DNA of 32,049 nt, from contig WKLE02000585.1 of the NCBI GenBank assembly GCA_014885115.2, forward strand, positions 1-32,049, in the 5' to 3' direction. Every line of letters begins with the position of its first letter. The stretch's first letter is position 1. This DNA comes from Asterionellopsis glacialis. Its lineage: Eukaryota; Bacillariophyta; Plagiogrammaphyceae; Rhaphoneidales; Asterionellopsidaceae. Of the stretch, positions 9,013-18,580 are shown one piece after another. The notes beneath the pieces are model-generated. The model worked only from the letters and a program-made list of their open reading frames with translations, ran no database searches and was not told the DNA's origin. The translations under genes and the position numbers were made by a program.

Positions 9013-9392
9013 TCATCAATGAAGCATCTCATTACCAGAAAGAGATCCAATAAAAGTAATTCTCAACTGTGATCACACTTGAAGTAAGATTCTCTTAGAT
9101 CTTTTATTTTGAAGAACAAGTATTTAGTTTCTTATTACAAAAACTTACGTGTCATATTCCAGTATTTTATCGGAAATTTAAAGCGATACTATTGGTGAAA
9201 TTTCACAGTACTCATTCTGATTTGAATACTCTAGAACCTATATGACTGGTAGATATACGCTGACGTCTTGTTTTTATGTCTAGTGCTTTCTTTCCTCCTT
9301 GTACTGTTGACATTATACAGGTGGTGAAAAACCAGCGATAATCACATACTATACGAAGTAGAGAATGAGAAGCAATTGTCGAAAGTAATCTA
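9013..9392. repeat. Segmental duplication copy A, part 2
   Basis: Matches 12341-12932 in the same order and orientation, starting two bases beyond the transposon's right end. Long identical runs include the stretch from tatttagtttcttattac to ggaaatttaaag. Copy A lacks several short GTACCAGGTA-type segments and one ~130-bp segment present in copy B. Confidence 0.9.
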
Positions 9393-9657
9393 TTTTCCAT
9401 TACTTTTTGCTACCGTAGGTCTAGAACTACTTTAAAACAAGACAAGACCAAGAAATTTCACAGGGTTACTGCTGAGGTGGTGCCGCTCTGTAGACAGTCG
9501 TTTTTAAACAATATCATCCAAAGTGTCATAGCATCCTCAAAGCACCAGGAGCAAGAACGGAGCAACAACACAATATTGTTTCAAGAACTATCGTGCCCAT
9601 TCTACTAACTGAAATCACAATCATACTATTAACATTCAAACTCCAACAAACCATATC

Positions 9658-11320
9658 ATGTTGTTTTTTTGCAAAAAAGTTCTGCTATTCATGCTGTTCA
9701 TCCTCTCCACAGCAAGTGCTTTTGTGGCTGTACCTCCTGCTTGGACGAAAGACGGGCATTCTCGAGTGAGTACCGTTGATGCACCCACTCCGATGTTCTA
9801 CAAGAACATTGGAGTTGATGAAGGATATACATACAACAAGAACAAGGATGCTAAAATTGTAATATGTGGTGGAGGCATAGGTGGCATGGTACTAGCTCTG
9901 GCTCTGGTTGATGCAGGCTTTCATGACATTTATGTCTATGAAAGTACACGAGAAATTCAAGAGATCGGAGTTGGGATAAACATTCAGCCGCATGCAGTAC
10001 GAGAGCTCATCGAATTGGGCTTAGGTGAAGAACTAGAGCGGGTTGCAATTCCTACAGGGAAAATCCAGTACTATCATTTGAATGGCCAGGTAAGTTTCCC
10101 AACATGATGAATTTAGGTGTTGTATGATGATGGAACTTATAACTTTAACATCATACTGTGTGTTCACAGTTTATCTTTGAAGATCCTCGAGGTATGAATG
10201 CCGGGTATAAATGGCCACAGTACAGTATTCATCGTGGCAAACTCCTTAGCTTGCTTCATAATGCAGTCATTGAGAGACTAGGAAAGGACAGAATTCATAC
10301 TGGGCACAAGGTTATTGACTGTGGCTCAAATGATGGTGGTGCATGGGCAAAGTTTGAGCTAAGAAACAATGATGTCGGATCTTCGGCCAACAAGGTTGTA
10401 ATTGCTGATGTTGTGGTTGGATGTGATGGTATCCATTCTAAAGTACGAGAAGCTTTGGTCGAGCCACAACCTCCAAGATGGACAGGCATCACAATGCTAC
10501 GAGGACTCACAAAGATGAAGCCTTTCCTCGATGGTCGTACAATGACTATCATTGGGCCTGTACAAAGAGAGGTGGTTGTCTACCCTATCTCTAAGGAGGT
10601 CGAAGATGAAGACCCCAATGAAGCTCTTGTGAATTGGGTAGCCTTGGTGAAGACAGAGGAATATGATTTGAATATGCTAGAGCAATGGAATGTAGAGGTT
10701 GAAGACTTGGATGAAGCCATGAAGCCATTTGAAGATTTCAAGTATGACTTCCTTGATGTACCGACCATGATCCGTTCGGCTGAGAAAGTGTACCAGTATC
10801 CAATGATTGACCGAGTGTGAGTACATCCTTTCTTAATGTTGTTGGTCGTTTGATCTGTCTGTTGTGCTCATACTTGATTGCTTTCATGTCAACCTGTAGT
10901 CCACTTGATACCTGGGTATTTGGTAACGTCACACTCATGGGAGATGCTGCCCACCCTATGATCCCTATCGGAGCAAATGGTGCAACACAAACAATTATAG
11001 ATGCCAGAGTTTTGGCATTTGAACTTGCTCGCTGCAATGACGTCCCTTCTGCCTTGAAGGAGTACGAGCAACAGAGAACAAAATCTGTCAATCAAGTTGT
11101 TGAAGCAAATCGAAAGGCCAGTGAAACTAGATTTTTAGAAGATATTCACGAGTCTTGTCCTGATGGATTCGATAATCTTCATGATCACATCACCGAGGAA
11201 GAACTCCAAGACATATCCAGAACGTACAAGACTGTTGCTGGATTTGATCCTTTAGTATTGAACCGACGAGTGAGCTATTCCTTCCCTTTAAGGTTTCAGC
11301 CGTACAAGAATCATGTGTAA
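9658..11320 (+). CDS. FAD-dependent monooxygenase, plastid-targeted, 3 exons
   Basis: Exons are 9658-10089, 10170-10816 and 10900-11320. Introns are 80 and 83 bp with GTAAGT and GTGAGT donors and CACAG and TGTAG acceptors, and the join gives 499 residues. The hydrophobic N-terminus is followed by ASAF at residues 19-22, the diatom bipartite signal for complex plastids. The FAD Rossmann motif GGGIGG starts at 71, with the ribose-binding Glu at 95. The DG motif (VGCDG) lies at 227-231, and the second FAD motif (TLMGDAAHP) at about 371-379. This is the group A flavoprotein hydroxylase fold (salicylate/p-hydroxybenzoate hydroxylase, zeaxanthin epoxidase relatives), which uses NAD(P)H and O2. The substrate cannot be read from sequence. 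It lies between the two copies of the segmental duplication and appears intact. Confidence 0.92.
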
Positions 11321-11483
11321 CTTGTGGCGTAAAGAGATGCCCACTAGCACAATTCTTGTACTAAATTTCATACATAACACGATTATTGTCAAGCGGTATT
11401 AATTATTTGCATTTATCAATTTCTCCTCAATGACGGATTTTCATCAGGGGGATGGGCTCATATCTAATATTTTTACTATCTAT

Positions 11484-11745
11484 CACTAGCACAAAGATGT
11501 AATGATGTTGTTGAACGAGTACACAGTACAGTAGAATGATGAACGAGATTGGAACGGCAGGAAGTGGGTAACACTCATTAGAACTTTTGAAATACAGAAT
11601 TCTTAGAAGGAAAAATCATTTGAAAGCAAAATCATCTTCCATCCCCTCTTTTTATCTTACTTACCTCCCCAACGAATTCCACCAGTACCATGAGCACTTG
11701 GACCTAGTTCCTAGTTGCTGACCATTCACCACAATATGCTAATCG
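11484..11745 (-). pseudogene. Duplicated fragment of the FYVE+SYLF gene (intron + exon 1 end)
   Basis: Matches about 3835-4092 of the FYVE+SYLF gene on the same strand: part of the intron, the donor site (ttacctcccc) and the last ~75 bp of exon 1. Shared runs include gaacttttgaaatacagaat and atcatcttccatcccctctt. The exon part carries an insertion (gacctagttcctag, near 11700) that breaks the frame. It is joined directly to sequence that in copy A lies 1.7 kb further on, so most of exon 1 and the promoter are missing. It cannot encode a working protein. Confidence 0.85.
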
Positions 11746-11755
11746 TTCACACCAA

Positions 11756-12114
11756 CCCCCGACGTCATGATTCATCCCCTAATTGTGTGGAGATGACATT
11801 CCTATAAATACTGACAAGGTGTATCCGATCGAGCACAGAACCTCTCGTACTCGGAGTAGCTTTTAAAGTACGAGTAAGCGTATAAAAATACATTGCTTGG
11901 ATCCTTGCGATTATTATTTCTCGTTTGGCTTCCTTGGCATTCCACAAAAATTGAGTCGAACACGAGACTCTAGAGTAGACTAGTAGAGAACAGAAAGAAA
12001 GAAGATAGGCAGACATACAACATACACACAGACAGTACCTTTCGAGTTGAGCGGCGAGTCGAAAGGCAGCAAGCAGGTCAAAAGGTACCGGTACTTACTT
12101 ACTAGTTAGCAACT
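11756..12114. repeat. Segmental duplication copy B, part 1
   Basis: Counterpart of 5811-6118. Slightly longer through small insertions (for example gagtagactagtagagaac versus gctagagaac, and repeated aca/aga additions near 12000-12030). It retains the CTTTCGA...TCGAAAG inverted repeat with a 3-bp longer loop. Confidence 0.85.
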
Positions 12115-12340
12115 TGGTTTCTCTAGAGCAACGGTACCGGTAGCTCAAAGACAGTAAAAAAGGAAAAAAAGCAGGTACATGGTCAAAATTGTTTAGACAG
12201 CCCTACGGTATGCATGAATATTAGACAGAAAACGAGGGTACAACATTATATACATTTTACATTGTGCAGTAAGACGTGGATATTCAGAGCAAAACTGTCG
12301 ACTTATCTTTTACCTGATACCTGGTACCAGATAGGTCTAC

Positions 12341-12932
12341 TCATCAATGCAGGATAGGATCTCATTCCTAGCTAGAAGGAGATCCAATATGTACCATGTA
12401 CAGGTAATTCTCAACTGTACCAGGTAATCACACTTCAAGTACCTGTAAGATTCTCTTACATTATTTTTTTATCTTGAATCTGTACTAGGAAGTACCTGGT
12501 ACAGTATGGCAGAACTACATGCGTCGTAGACGAAACATTGGGAGAACGTCTCGTCGATCCTGAACCAGGTAGTCATACTGTACTTTCTTGTGTAAGGGCA
12601 CGAGCATCAGTACCTCTCTAGAACAAGTATTTAGTTTCTTATTACAAAAACTTACGTGTCATATTCCAGTATTTTATCGGAAATTTAAAGCAATACTATT
12701 GGTGAAATTTCACAGTACTCATTCTGATTTGAATACGAAGGACCTATACCAGGTATGACTGACTGGTAGAGTCAATCCGTTACCAGGTATACGCTGACGT
12801 CGTGTTTTTATGTCTGGTGCTTTCTTTCCTCTTACAGTAGTCCTGTTGACATTATACAGGTACCAGGTAGTGAAAAACCAGCGATAATCACATAATACGA
12901 AGTAGAGAATGAGAAAGAATAATCGAAAATAA
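12341..12932. repeat. Segmental duplication copy B, part 2, rich in GTACCAGGTA motifs
   Basis: Counterpart of 9013-9392 but ~210 bp longer. The extra length is made of short GTACC/AGGTA segments at several sites and one ~130-bp block (about 12490-12620) bounded by similar motifs. Seven exact 8-mers of type ACCAGGTA/TACCTGGT fall between 12318 and 12869. Confidence 0.9.
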
Positions 12933-13670
12933 TTATTGTGACAGTAGAAGTAGAAGTAGAAAATGAAGAGGTTTGGGTATTATGTTAAGAGGCATGGAAC
13001 AGATAAAAAACACGTCCTAAAAAACCTTTGCATTTCTTGCTTATATACAGCATGCTTCAAAATACGACCCAAAACGTTGAAAAACAATAGAGTCACGTTA
13101 ACATATATTTTTGAAAATTATGTTCGAAGAGTACAACAGCTTTTCTTTATATATATATACATACATGAAAGTCTGTGCCGGCGGCCAAGACAAGATTCTA
13201 TTGCAGTGCCGTGGAGCTATTGTAGTAGCAGTACAAGTTTAAGAATCGTTAATTAACAGTATTTATTATTGTCGTTCCGCATCTTTCTTATTATGAATTT
13301 TCTACGGATACTAAATTTGTCCAGAAATATAAATAATAGAGGATACGTATCAACACGTTTTTTTGTTTGAGACTCCAGTAAGACCTTACCGGTAATGCTA
13401 GGACTAGTAGGACTTTGTCGGGTCTGACTAGAAAAACTTACCATAAGTGTAGGACCTATTTCTACTAGTAATTTTTTTTTAAGGCTTTTGTTATTCTCCA
13501 TAAAAATTACGCTGTTTGGGGTTTTGTACTAATATACCCCAACACCTCGTTTGTGTTTGGGCTTCATATGCCTGTTGACAATCTTCTCTTTGAGCCTACT
13601 CACTAGTCCATCAATATTATTGATTATTTGTTCTCTGACTCTCTCAACCGCGGGAGAGAGTAGAGAAACC
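12933..13670. other. Intergenic, upstream of CRAL-TRIO gene
   Basis: AT-rich. A short GTAGAA repeat lies at 12945-12960 and a TA run near 13148. Open frames at 12963-13256 (+) and 13253-13501 (-) have composition typical of AT-rich non-coding DNA and no domain. The last ~100 bp are pyrimidine-rich, as expected of the 5' UTR. Confidence 0.5.
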
Positions 13671-14764
13671 ATGGCGTGTTCCTTTACAGCTCCAACGTTT
13701 ACTCTCCAACAACTTCGACATCAAATGCAAACCATGACAATTGAAGAACGAAAGAGACAACAAGCTGACCTCAAAGGAACAGGTGAATTTGACATCGAGG
13801 AAACACCTGAACTGATACGAGATTCATTGATACAACTACGCTTGGCCATGGAAGACCTAAACGAGACTGAAAACTATCAAATGGCAGAATTTTGTTGCCC
13901 AGAGTATGTGCATAGTGATAAATTTCTACTTTTATTTTTACGAGCGGAATTCTTTGATGTGAAACGTGCAGCCATTCGTATGAAAAAATACTGGGATGCC
14001 AAGGTATACTACTTTGGATCAAGTAAGGCATTCCGTGAATTGACCTTGGATGATTTGGAACAAGCAGATCATGCAGCCATGCGAATGGGGGGACTCCAAT
14101 TATTACCACTAAAGGATGCTGCGGGGAGAGGTTTGCTTTATTGGGACCGTACAAAGTTTCTAGATATTCCAGGTCGAAACAAAAGCATGGTGAGTCACTC
14201 TGGACACACTCGTGCATAATGTAGACACAGACTATATGCCTTTCGTGTGCTTTACGAATCGGGTATGGTACTTAACTTGCAATCTCTCGCTCTTCTCCTC
14301 CTCCTCCTCTCTCTCTCTAGGGTCGTTATGCGTTTTACATTATCCATGCAGCACTCGAGGATGAATCCATCCAAAAGCATGGCATTATTCAAATACATAC
14401 GTTGAACAAGTTCATCCGTGATTTGCATAGACTTATGATTATACATTGCTTGAGAGCCTTGCCTGTACGATTTACGGCGATCCATAGTTTCAAGAAGGGA
14501 ACTAGTCAGTTACAGCATACGATTGAACAGTTATTACATTTATTCCCACCTGCTCTTCGTGTCCGGCAGTGTGTTCATGAAGTGGAAAGAGTAACGGATG
14601 ACGATTTGCGTCAATTTGGATTCTCATTTAATATGCTCCCCCCTAATATTGGTGGCACACTGGAGTTTGATTTTTTAGATTGGGTAGAGAATAGACGAAG
14701 GATGGAACAACAAAACTTACAAAAATTGCTCGCAGAAACAATATGCACTGATCCTCTCTTTTGA
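13671..14764 (+). CDS. CRAL-TRIO (SEC14-like) lipid-binding protein, 2 exons
   Basis: Exon 1 is 13671-14189 and exon 2 is 14321-14764. The 131-bp intron has donor GTGAGT and an acceptor after a CT-rich tract (CTCTAG); both junctions are phase 0 and the product is 320 residues. The start ATG lies in a good context (aaaccATGG). The N-terminal CRAL-TRIO helical part includes FLLLFLRAEFFDVKRAA (about residues 85-101). The lipid-binding lobe includes KHGIIQIHTLNKF, a basic stretch and the C-terminal FSFNMLPPNIGGTLEFD block that matches the usual lP..yGG end. The family carries phosphatidylinositol, tocopherol or retinoid-type ligands in the cytosol and at membranes. The ligand here is unknown. Confidence 0.85.
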
Positions 14765-15131
14765 AGAAACACGCAACCCTTTTGTGCCAATCCTTTTTTG
14801 AACACTGTTGGAATACCTTGTACGTTACATACGAATTGTGTGTGTGGGGGGGGGGTGACCTGTTTGGTTTGCAATAGACAGTAGTATGGAGACAATTGTT
14901 GACCGTTGCTACCTCATACCCTACTACTAGCGTCTAATTTGCAGAGCTTATCTGATGAGGTCGTCAGAAAGACGTTCTATCTCTGGTTGCTTTACTAATA
15001 CAGCAAAAAAGAGACGATCGAGGAAGCAGCAACTGATGGGACAGTGTAGTCTTTCACAATTCAGTATGTGGATGAAGTATAAGCAGAGGGTGAACTATCA
15101 GGACATAACTCTTTCATTTGCATGGGGGGTC
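14765..15131. other. 3' flank of CRAL-TRIO gene
   Basis: No gene seen. Contains GT repeats running into a 10-base G run (about 14846-14855). A 68-codon plus-strand frame (14955-15161) has no domain and runs into the tandem repeat. Confidence 0.5.
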
Positions 15132-15436
15132 ATGCTTGCTTCTGATACAGTGTATCGGTAGTTTAGATATGACGCGAGCTTTTGACATACATCACGCACA
15201 GCAGCAAAAAGGCAAGAGATATTTTGACTAACAGCTGTTCTTAACTTAGCTTCCGAAAACTCTTTGCCGCATCTTGCCAACAAAATGCTTGCTTCTGATA
15301 CAGTGTATCGGTAGTTTAGATAGGACGCGAGCTTTGGACATACATCACGCACAGCAACAAAAAGGCAAGAGATATTTCGACTAACAGCTGCTCTTAACTT
15401 AGCTTCCGAAAACTCTTTGCCGCATCTTGCCGAATT
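15132..15436. repeat. Two tandem 153-bp repeats
   Basis: Copies 15132-15284 and 15285-15436 differ at only a handful of positions. The period is a multiple of three, so a minus-strand frame (15098-15472, 124 codons) stays open through both and encodes a 51-residue unit twice (ARCGKEFSEAKLR..., YLNYRYTVSEAS). No known domain is recognised, and no ATG-led gene with flanking support is evident. It could be a recent tandem duplication of a fragment rather than a gene. Confidence 0.9.
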
Positions 15437-15442
15437 TTCTAT

Positions 15443-15473
15443 ACAACAACAAAACAACAACAACAACAACAAA
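15443..15473. repeat. (CAA)n microsatellite
   Basis: Near-perfect CAA repeat immediately beyond the second 153-bp unit. Confidence 0.9.
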
Positions 15474-16552
15474 AGCTAAAACTTACAAGGAGTGGAGGAG
15501 GAGTACTTTAACTTATACCACCTTTAACACATCAGCACCACCCTCACAAACTCAAACAGCACTACCATGATTAGTAACATCTAATCAACATCATGTACGC
15601 AGGTACCTGTCATGCACGTGAGTACCTCCAAGTATAGTAAATTCTGGACAAAAACAACAACCTGGTCCCTTATTGGAGGTGCGCCAACTATGATACTAGT
15701 TAGTCCTCTAGATTGGTTGAGATAGGACATAATCAACACTCCTGTGTAGTCTAGAAAGACACGAAGGGGGTTGGCTAGTTACCGCAGGCTATTTGGGCAC
15801 TATTTATTATCTGCAGTCCTCAAGGCAGAGACAAAGTGGAGTCGGTCCGTTGACCCAACGAATTTAGAGCAAATTTCCAAAATGAGAACTTTTATCATCG
15901 TGAGTCCTTTAAACGCAAAAAATAAGAACCGCAACATCTGTGAAGATCTAGTACGTCGCTTTTTTTGGTAGAGTGTATGATTCATACTTTGTACGTCTGA
16001 CATAGTCCAGTGCAATCCCATGCAGAACCAAGCCCGTGTTTAATGCTACTGCGCGGCTAACAAAATTACTTTTCTTAGTTGCAAACGAATCCAATAAAAC
16101 ATACGCTATGGACGACGTTGTTATATTTCTCCTTTGTTTTGACATTTATATCCCAGCAAGAGTAATTGATTCCCTTTTTCTTTTTGAGGAAATGACATAG
16201 GTGGAGGTAATGTTGGACGAGTGGAACTCTTTCGATTTCACAAGGGAGGGAGGTATTAGGTAGATCTTATGGATATGAATATAATAGGATTTAGGTTTAA
16301 ATATTATCGCTAAATTGTTTACTACCATTTGGTGTATTGGGAGTGTTCCTTAGGTCTGTTCGTCCACTTGATGTTCTACTGTCGACATTAGCTTTTCGCC
16401 GAATATAAAAAAGTATTTGTCAGAGACTTCGTATAAACTAACAACCAATTTCGATTCGATTGAATTCTTGATGAAAAAGTATTATATGAAACAGATCAGT
16501 ACATGCACGTGACCACGTCAAGCTCTATGGTATTAGATTTTCTACCTTCATC
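15474..16552. other. Intergenic, no supported gene
   Basis: Short open frames on both strands (15771-16328) overlap one another and lack domains. GTACC-type words occur at 15597-15640. The right part is the 3' flank of the minus-strand Cys-rich gene. Confidence 0.5.
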
Positions 16553-17080
16553 TCAACGGTCGATTGCCTCCTGAGTGGGAACGTTTAAATGAGCCATGAT
16601 GCGTTCCATGTTGGACTTCATCTCATGCATATCCGCACGAAGATGCTTGATTTCATTCAAAGTCTCTTCAGTACGAATAATTTGTCCTGTATCACCTCTT
16701 AGCTTCATCCTTTTCTTTAGTTCAGTCACAATCTCTGAAACCTTTGCTCCGTCGCATCCACATCCTACGAATAATGGCATCAACTTCGTGAGTTCAGAAC
16801 TCACACCCATGCAGCATAGGAAATTGACCTGATCGACACTACCAAGCTCTCCATAAGGTCTTCTTGTGTGAACTGAGCATAATTGGCATTGAATGTCCAA
16901 GACAGCTTCTTCTTCCTCGAGAATCAAACGCTTGGAACCTAAGACACCTGGACAGATGGGCAAAAAATGGAGAGGGCTTGTAAGGCAAAGAAATGTCTGG
17001 CATCCGATATCGGTTACATCGTATTCTTTCTTTGCAAAGGAAACCTTAGAATCTGTAATCGTAGGATCTTCTGACATCAT
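16553..17080 (-). CDS. Conserved-looking Cys-rich protein with C-terminal coiled coil
   Basis: Single exon, 175 residues, starting at adjacent in-frame ATGs (MMSEDP). The N-terminal half contains QTFLCLTSPLHFLPICPG, then LEEEEAVLDIQCQLCS. The middle reads PYGELGSVDQVNFLCCMG followed by GCGCDG. The C-terminal third (about residues 117-166) is charged and heptad-like (EIVTELKKRM, ETLNEIKHLRADMHEM), suggesting a coiled coil. Codon use and the ordered motif blocks argue for a real gene. The YGELGSVD and GCGCD blocks give the impression of a stramenopile family of unknown function, but this is an impression only. No signal peptide or long membrane segment is evident. No function is claimed. Confidence 0.65.
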   Translation of the reverse strand: MMSEDPTITDSKVSFAKKEYDVTDIGCQTFLCLTSPLHFLPICPGVLGSKRLILEEEEAVLDIQCQLCSVHTRRPYGELGSVDQVNFLCCMGVSSELTKLMPLFVGCGCDGAKVSEIVTELKKRMKLRGDTGQIIRTEETLNEIKHLRADMHEMKSNMERIMAHLNVPTQEAIDR

Positions 17081-18580
17081 TTTTTACACGGAGTTCTCGT
17101 TCTCTTTTACTGTTCTTGTTGCTGTCACTATTTTGAAAAATAGAAATAATGATATGTTTTTTCTACTTTTGCCCTCGGCCTCCGTGGGACTGAAATCCCA
17201 GCACCCCAAAACTGGGTGCCGTCTGCGGGACTCCCTTTAGACTCCTGGAAATACAGTATTCTAGTCCAAATGAATGGTTGTGGTTCAAATATCCACTTCC
17301 TAACATGACGTTTACCTCTCTGTTACCGTTATAATAAATAATACTTGTCTACATACTGTATTTTTGTAGATGAATCCCTTTTCTTTGATGTATTTTTCCC
17401 AATTTCTTGTTCAGTCGGAAATTTCCCGGACTTTTGGAACCGGGGATTTTGGTACTTTAAGAGACGTAGATTTGAAGGCACTTCTCATAATATAATTTCT
17501 AATTTTTTCATGATTCTAGAGGAGTGGTTGCACTTGAGATGATTTTCGAATGCACGCAAGGAGTGTCGATGTGGAAACGATGATCTTACAGTACAGAATG
17601 ACGGGGAGTTTGAGTAAAATACTCTCGAAGACAAAAATAGTAGAACATTAAAAAATAGTTGCAACGGCAAACCATAGTCACATTGACTGCAATCACTTTT
17701 TTTTTAATATCATTTACAATATTAGTTAAATGTCAGTGAATCATAATGATTGAAGTTTTTTTAAATATGGTTTCTAAAATGTATGTGGGTTAATTGTTGT
17801 CCATTGGGGCGGTCAAAACAAGTGGAAATTTTTTTTTAATTCACAGCATCGTCACCAATATCTTCTTTTTATCTATGATTTGATCTACCATAAGCTACGA
17901 ACAATCCATACCACTGCATGATTCTTGTGTCCAAAGAGTAAAGCCAGGTGATAATAAGAATGATGATGGTAGTAGAGGATGGCAGTACAAAAATAGATAT
18001 CTAGTTTTTTTACTTATAGTACATTAACACCATTATATTATACAGTATAGATAGTCTGTGGTACTCCTTGTTGGAGCCCCCCAAGAGGATGATGCTGACA
18101 ATGATGCTTTAGGACTATCTCTGCCATATGTGTGGTCATGATCAATTTTGCTGTACTCAGCAACAGAAAGTCAAACCCAACCATAAGACTGCAACTTTTT
18201 GATTTCAATGTTCACCACTGCAAATATTGACAGACACAGTCATGTCTGTACCATTTGTGTCTGCACAATTTAAAAAAAAAGTCTAAGATTTTGCTGTTCT
18301 ACTTTGCTTTCACTACTATGCACAATACATGATGTTGTTGTAATGTAATGATATCCAGAGGTCTAGCAGTACTAGACAGCATGCCAAGGATTCACTTTTG
18401 ACTTTTGGGGAAAGAGGCAAGTAGACAAAATGCTTCACTACGAGAGAGACCATAAAGTATCATGTGTGTAGCAACACGGCAAAAAGAATAACTCAAGATG
18501 TAATAATAAAAATTGCTATAACTTTGACACTTCCTTTTCTCTTCATCATATGCTATAATTTTGTGCGTTTGTTTGTTTTA
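17081..18580. other. 1.5-kb intergenic region, no gene seen
   Basis: AT-rich with frequent stops in all frames. Short frames near 17345-17670 lack domains. A small hairpin (GCACCC 17201-17206 with GGGTGC 17214-17219) lies in the promoter-side flank of the Cys-rich gene. The right end is the 3' flank of the YME1-like gene. Confidence 0.55.

Noticed and set aside
12963..13256. 97-codon frame after copy B
   Set aside because: Composition matches AT-rich non-coding DNA (Lys/Ile/Tyr runs over TA repeats), and there is no homology or context.
13551..13670. In-frame hydrophobic extension before the CRAL-TRIO start (possible signal peptide)
   Set aside because: No ATG exists in this stretch (it opens at TTG), and 13671 has a good start context. 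It is more likely 5' UTR.
17178..17236. Hairpin-rich GC patch (gcaccc...gggtgc, gggact repeated)
   Set aside because: Short stems only; no match to a known RNA family and no second copy in the window.
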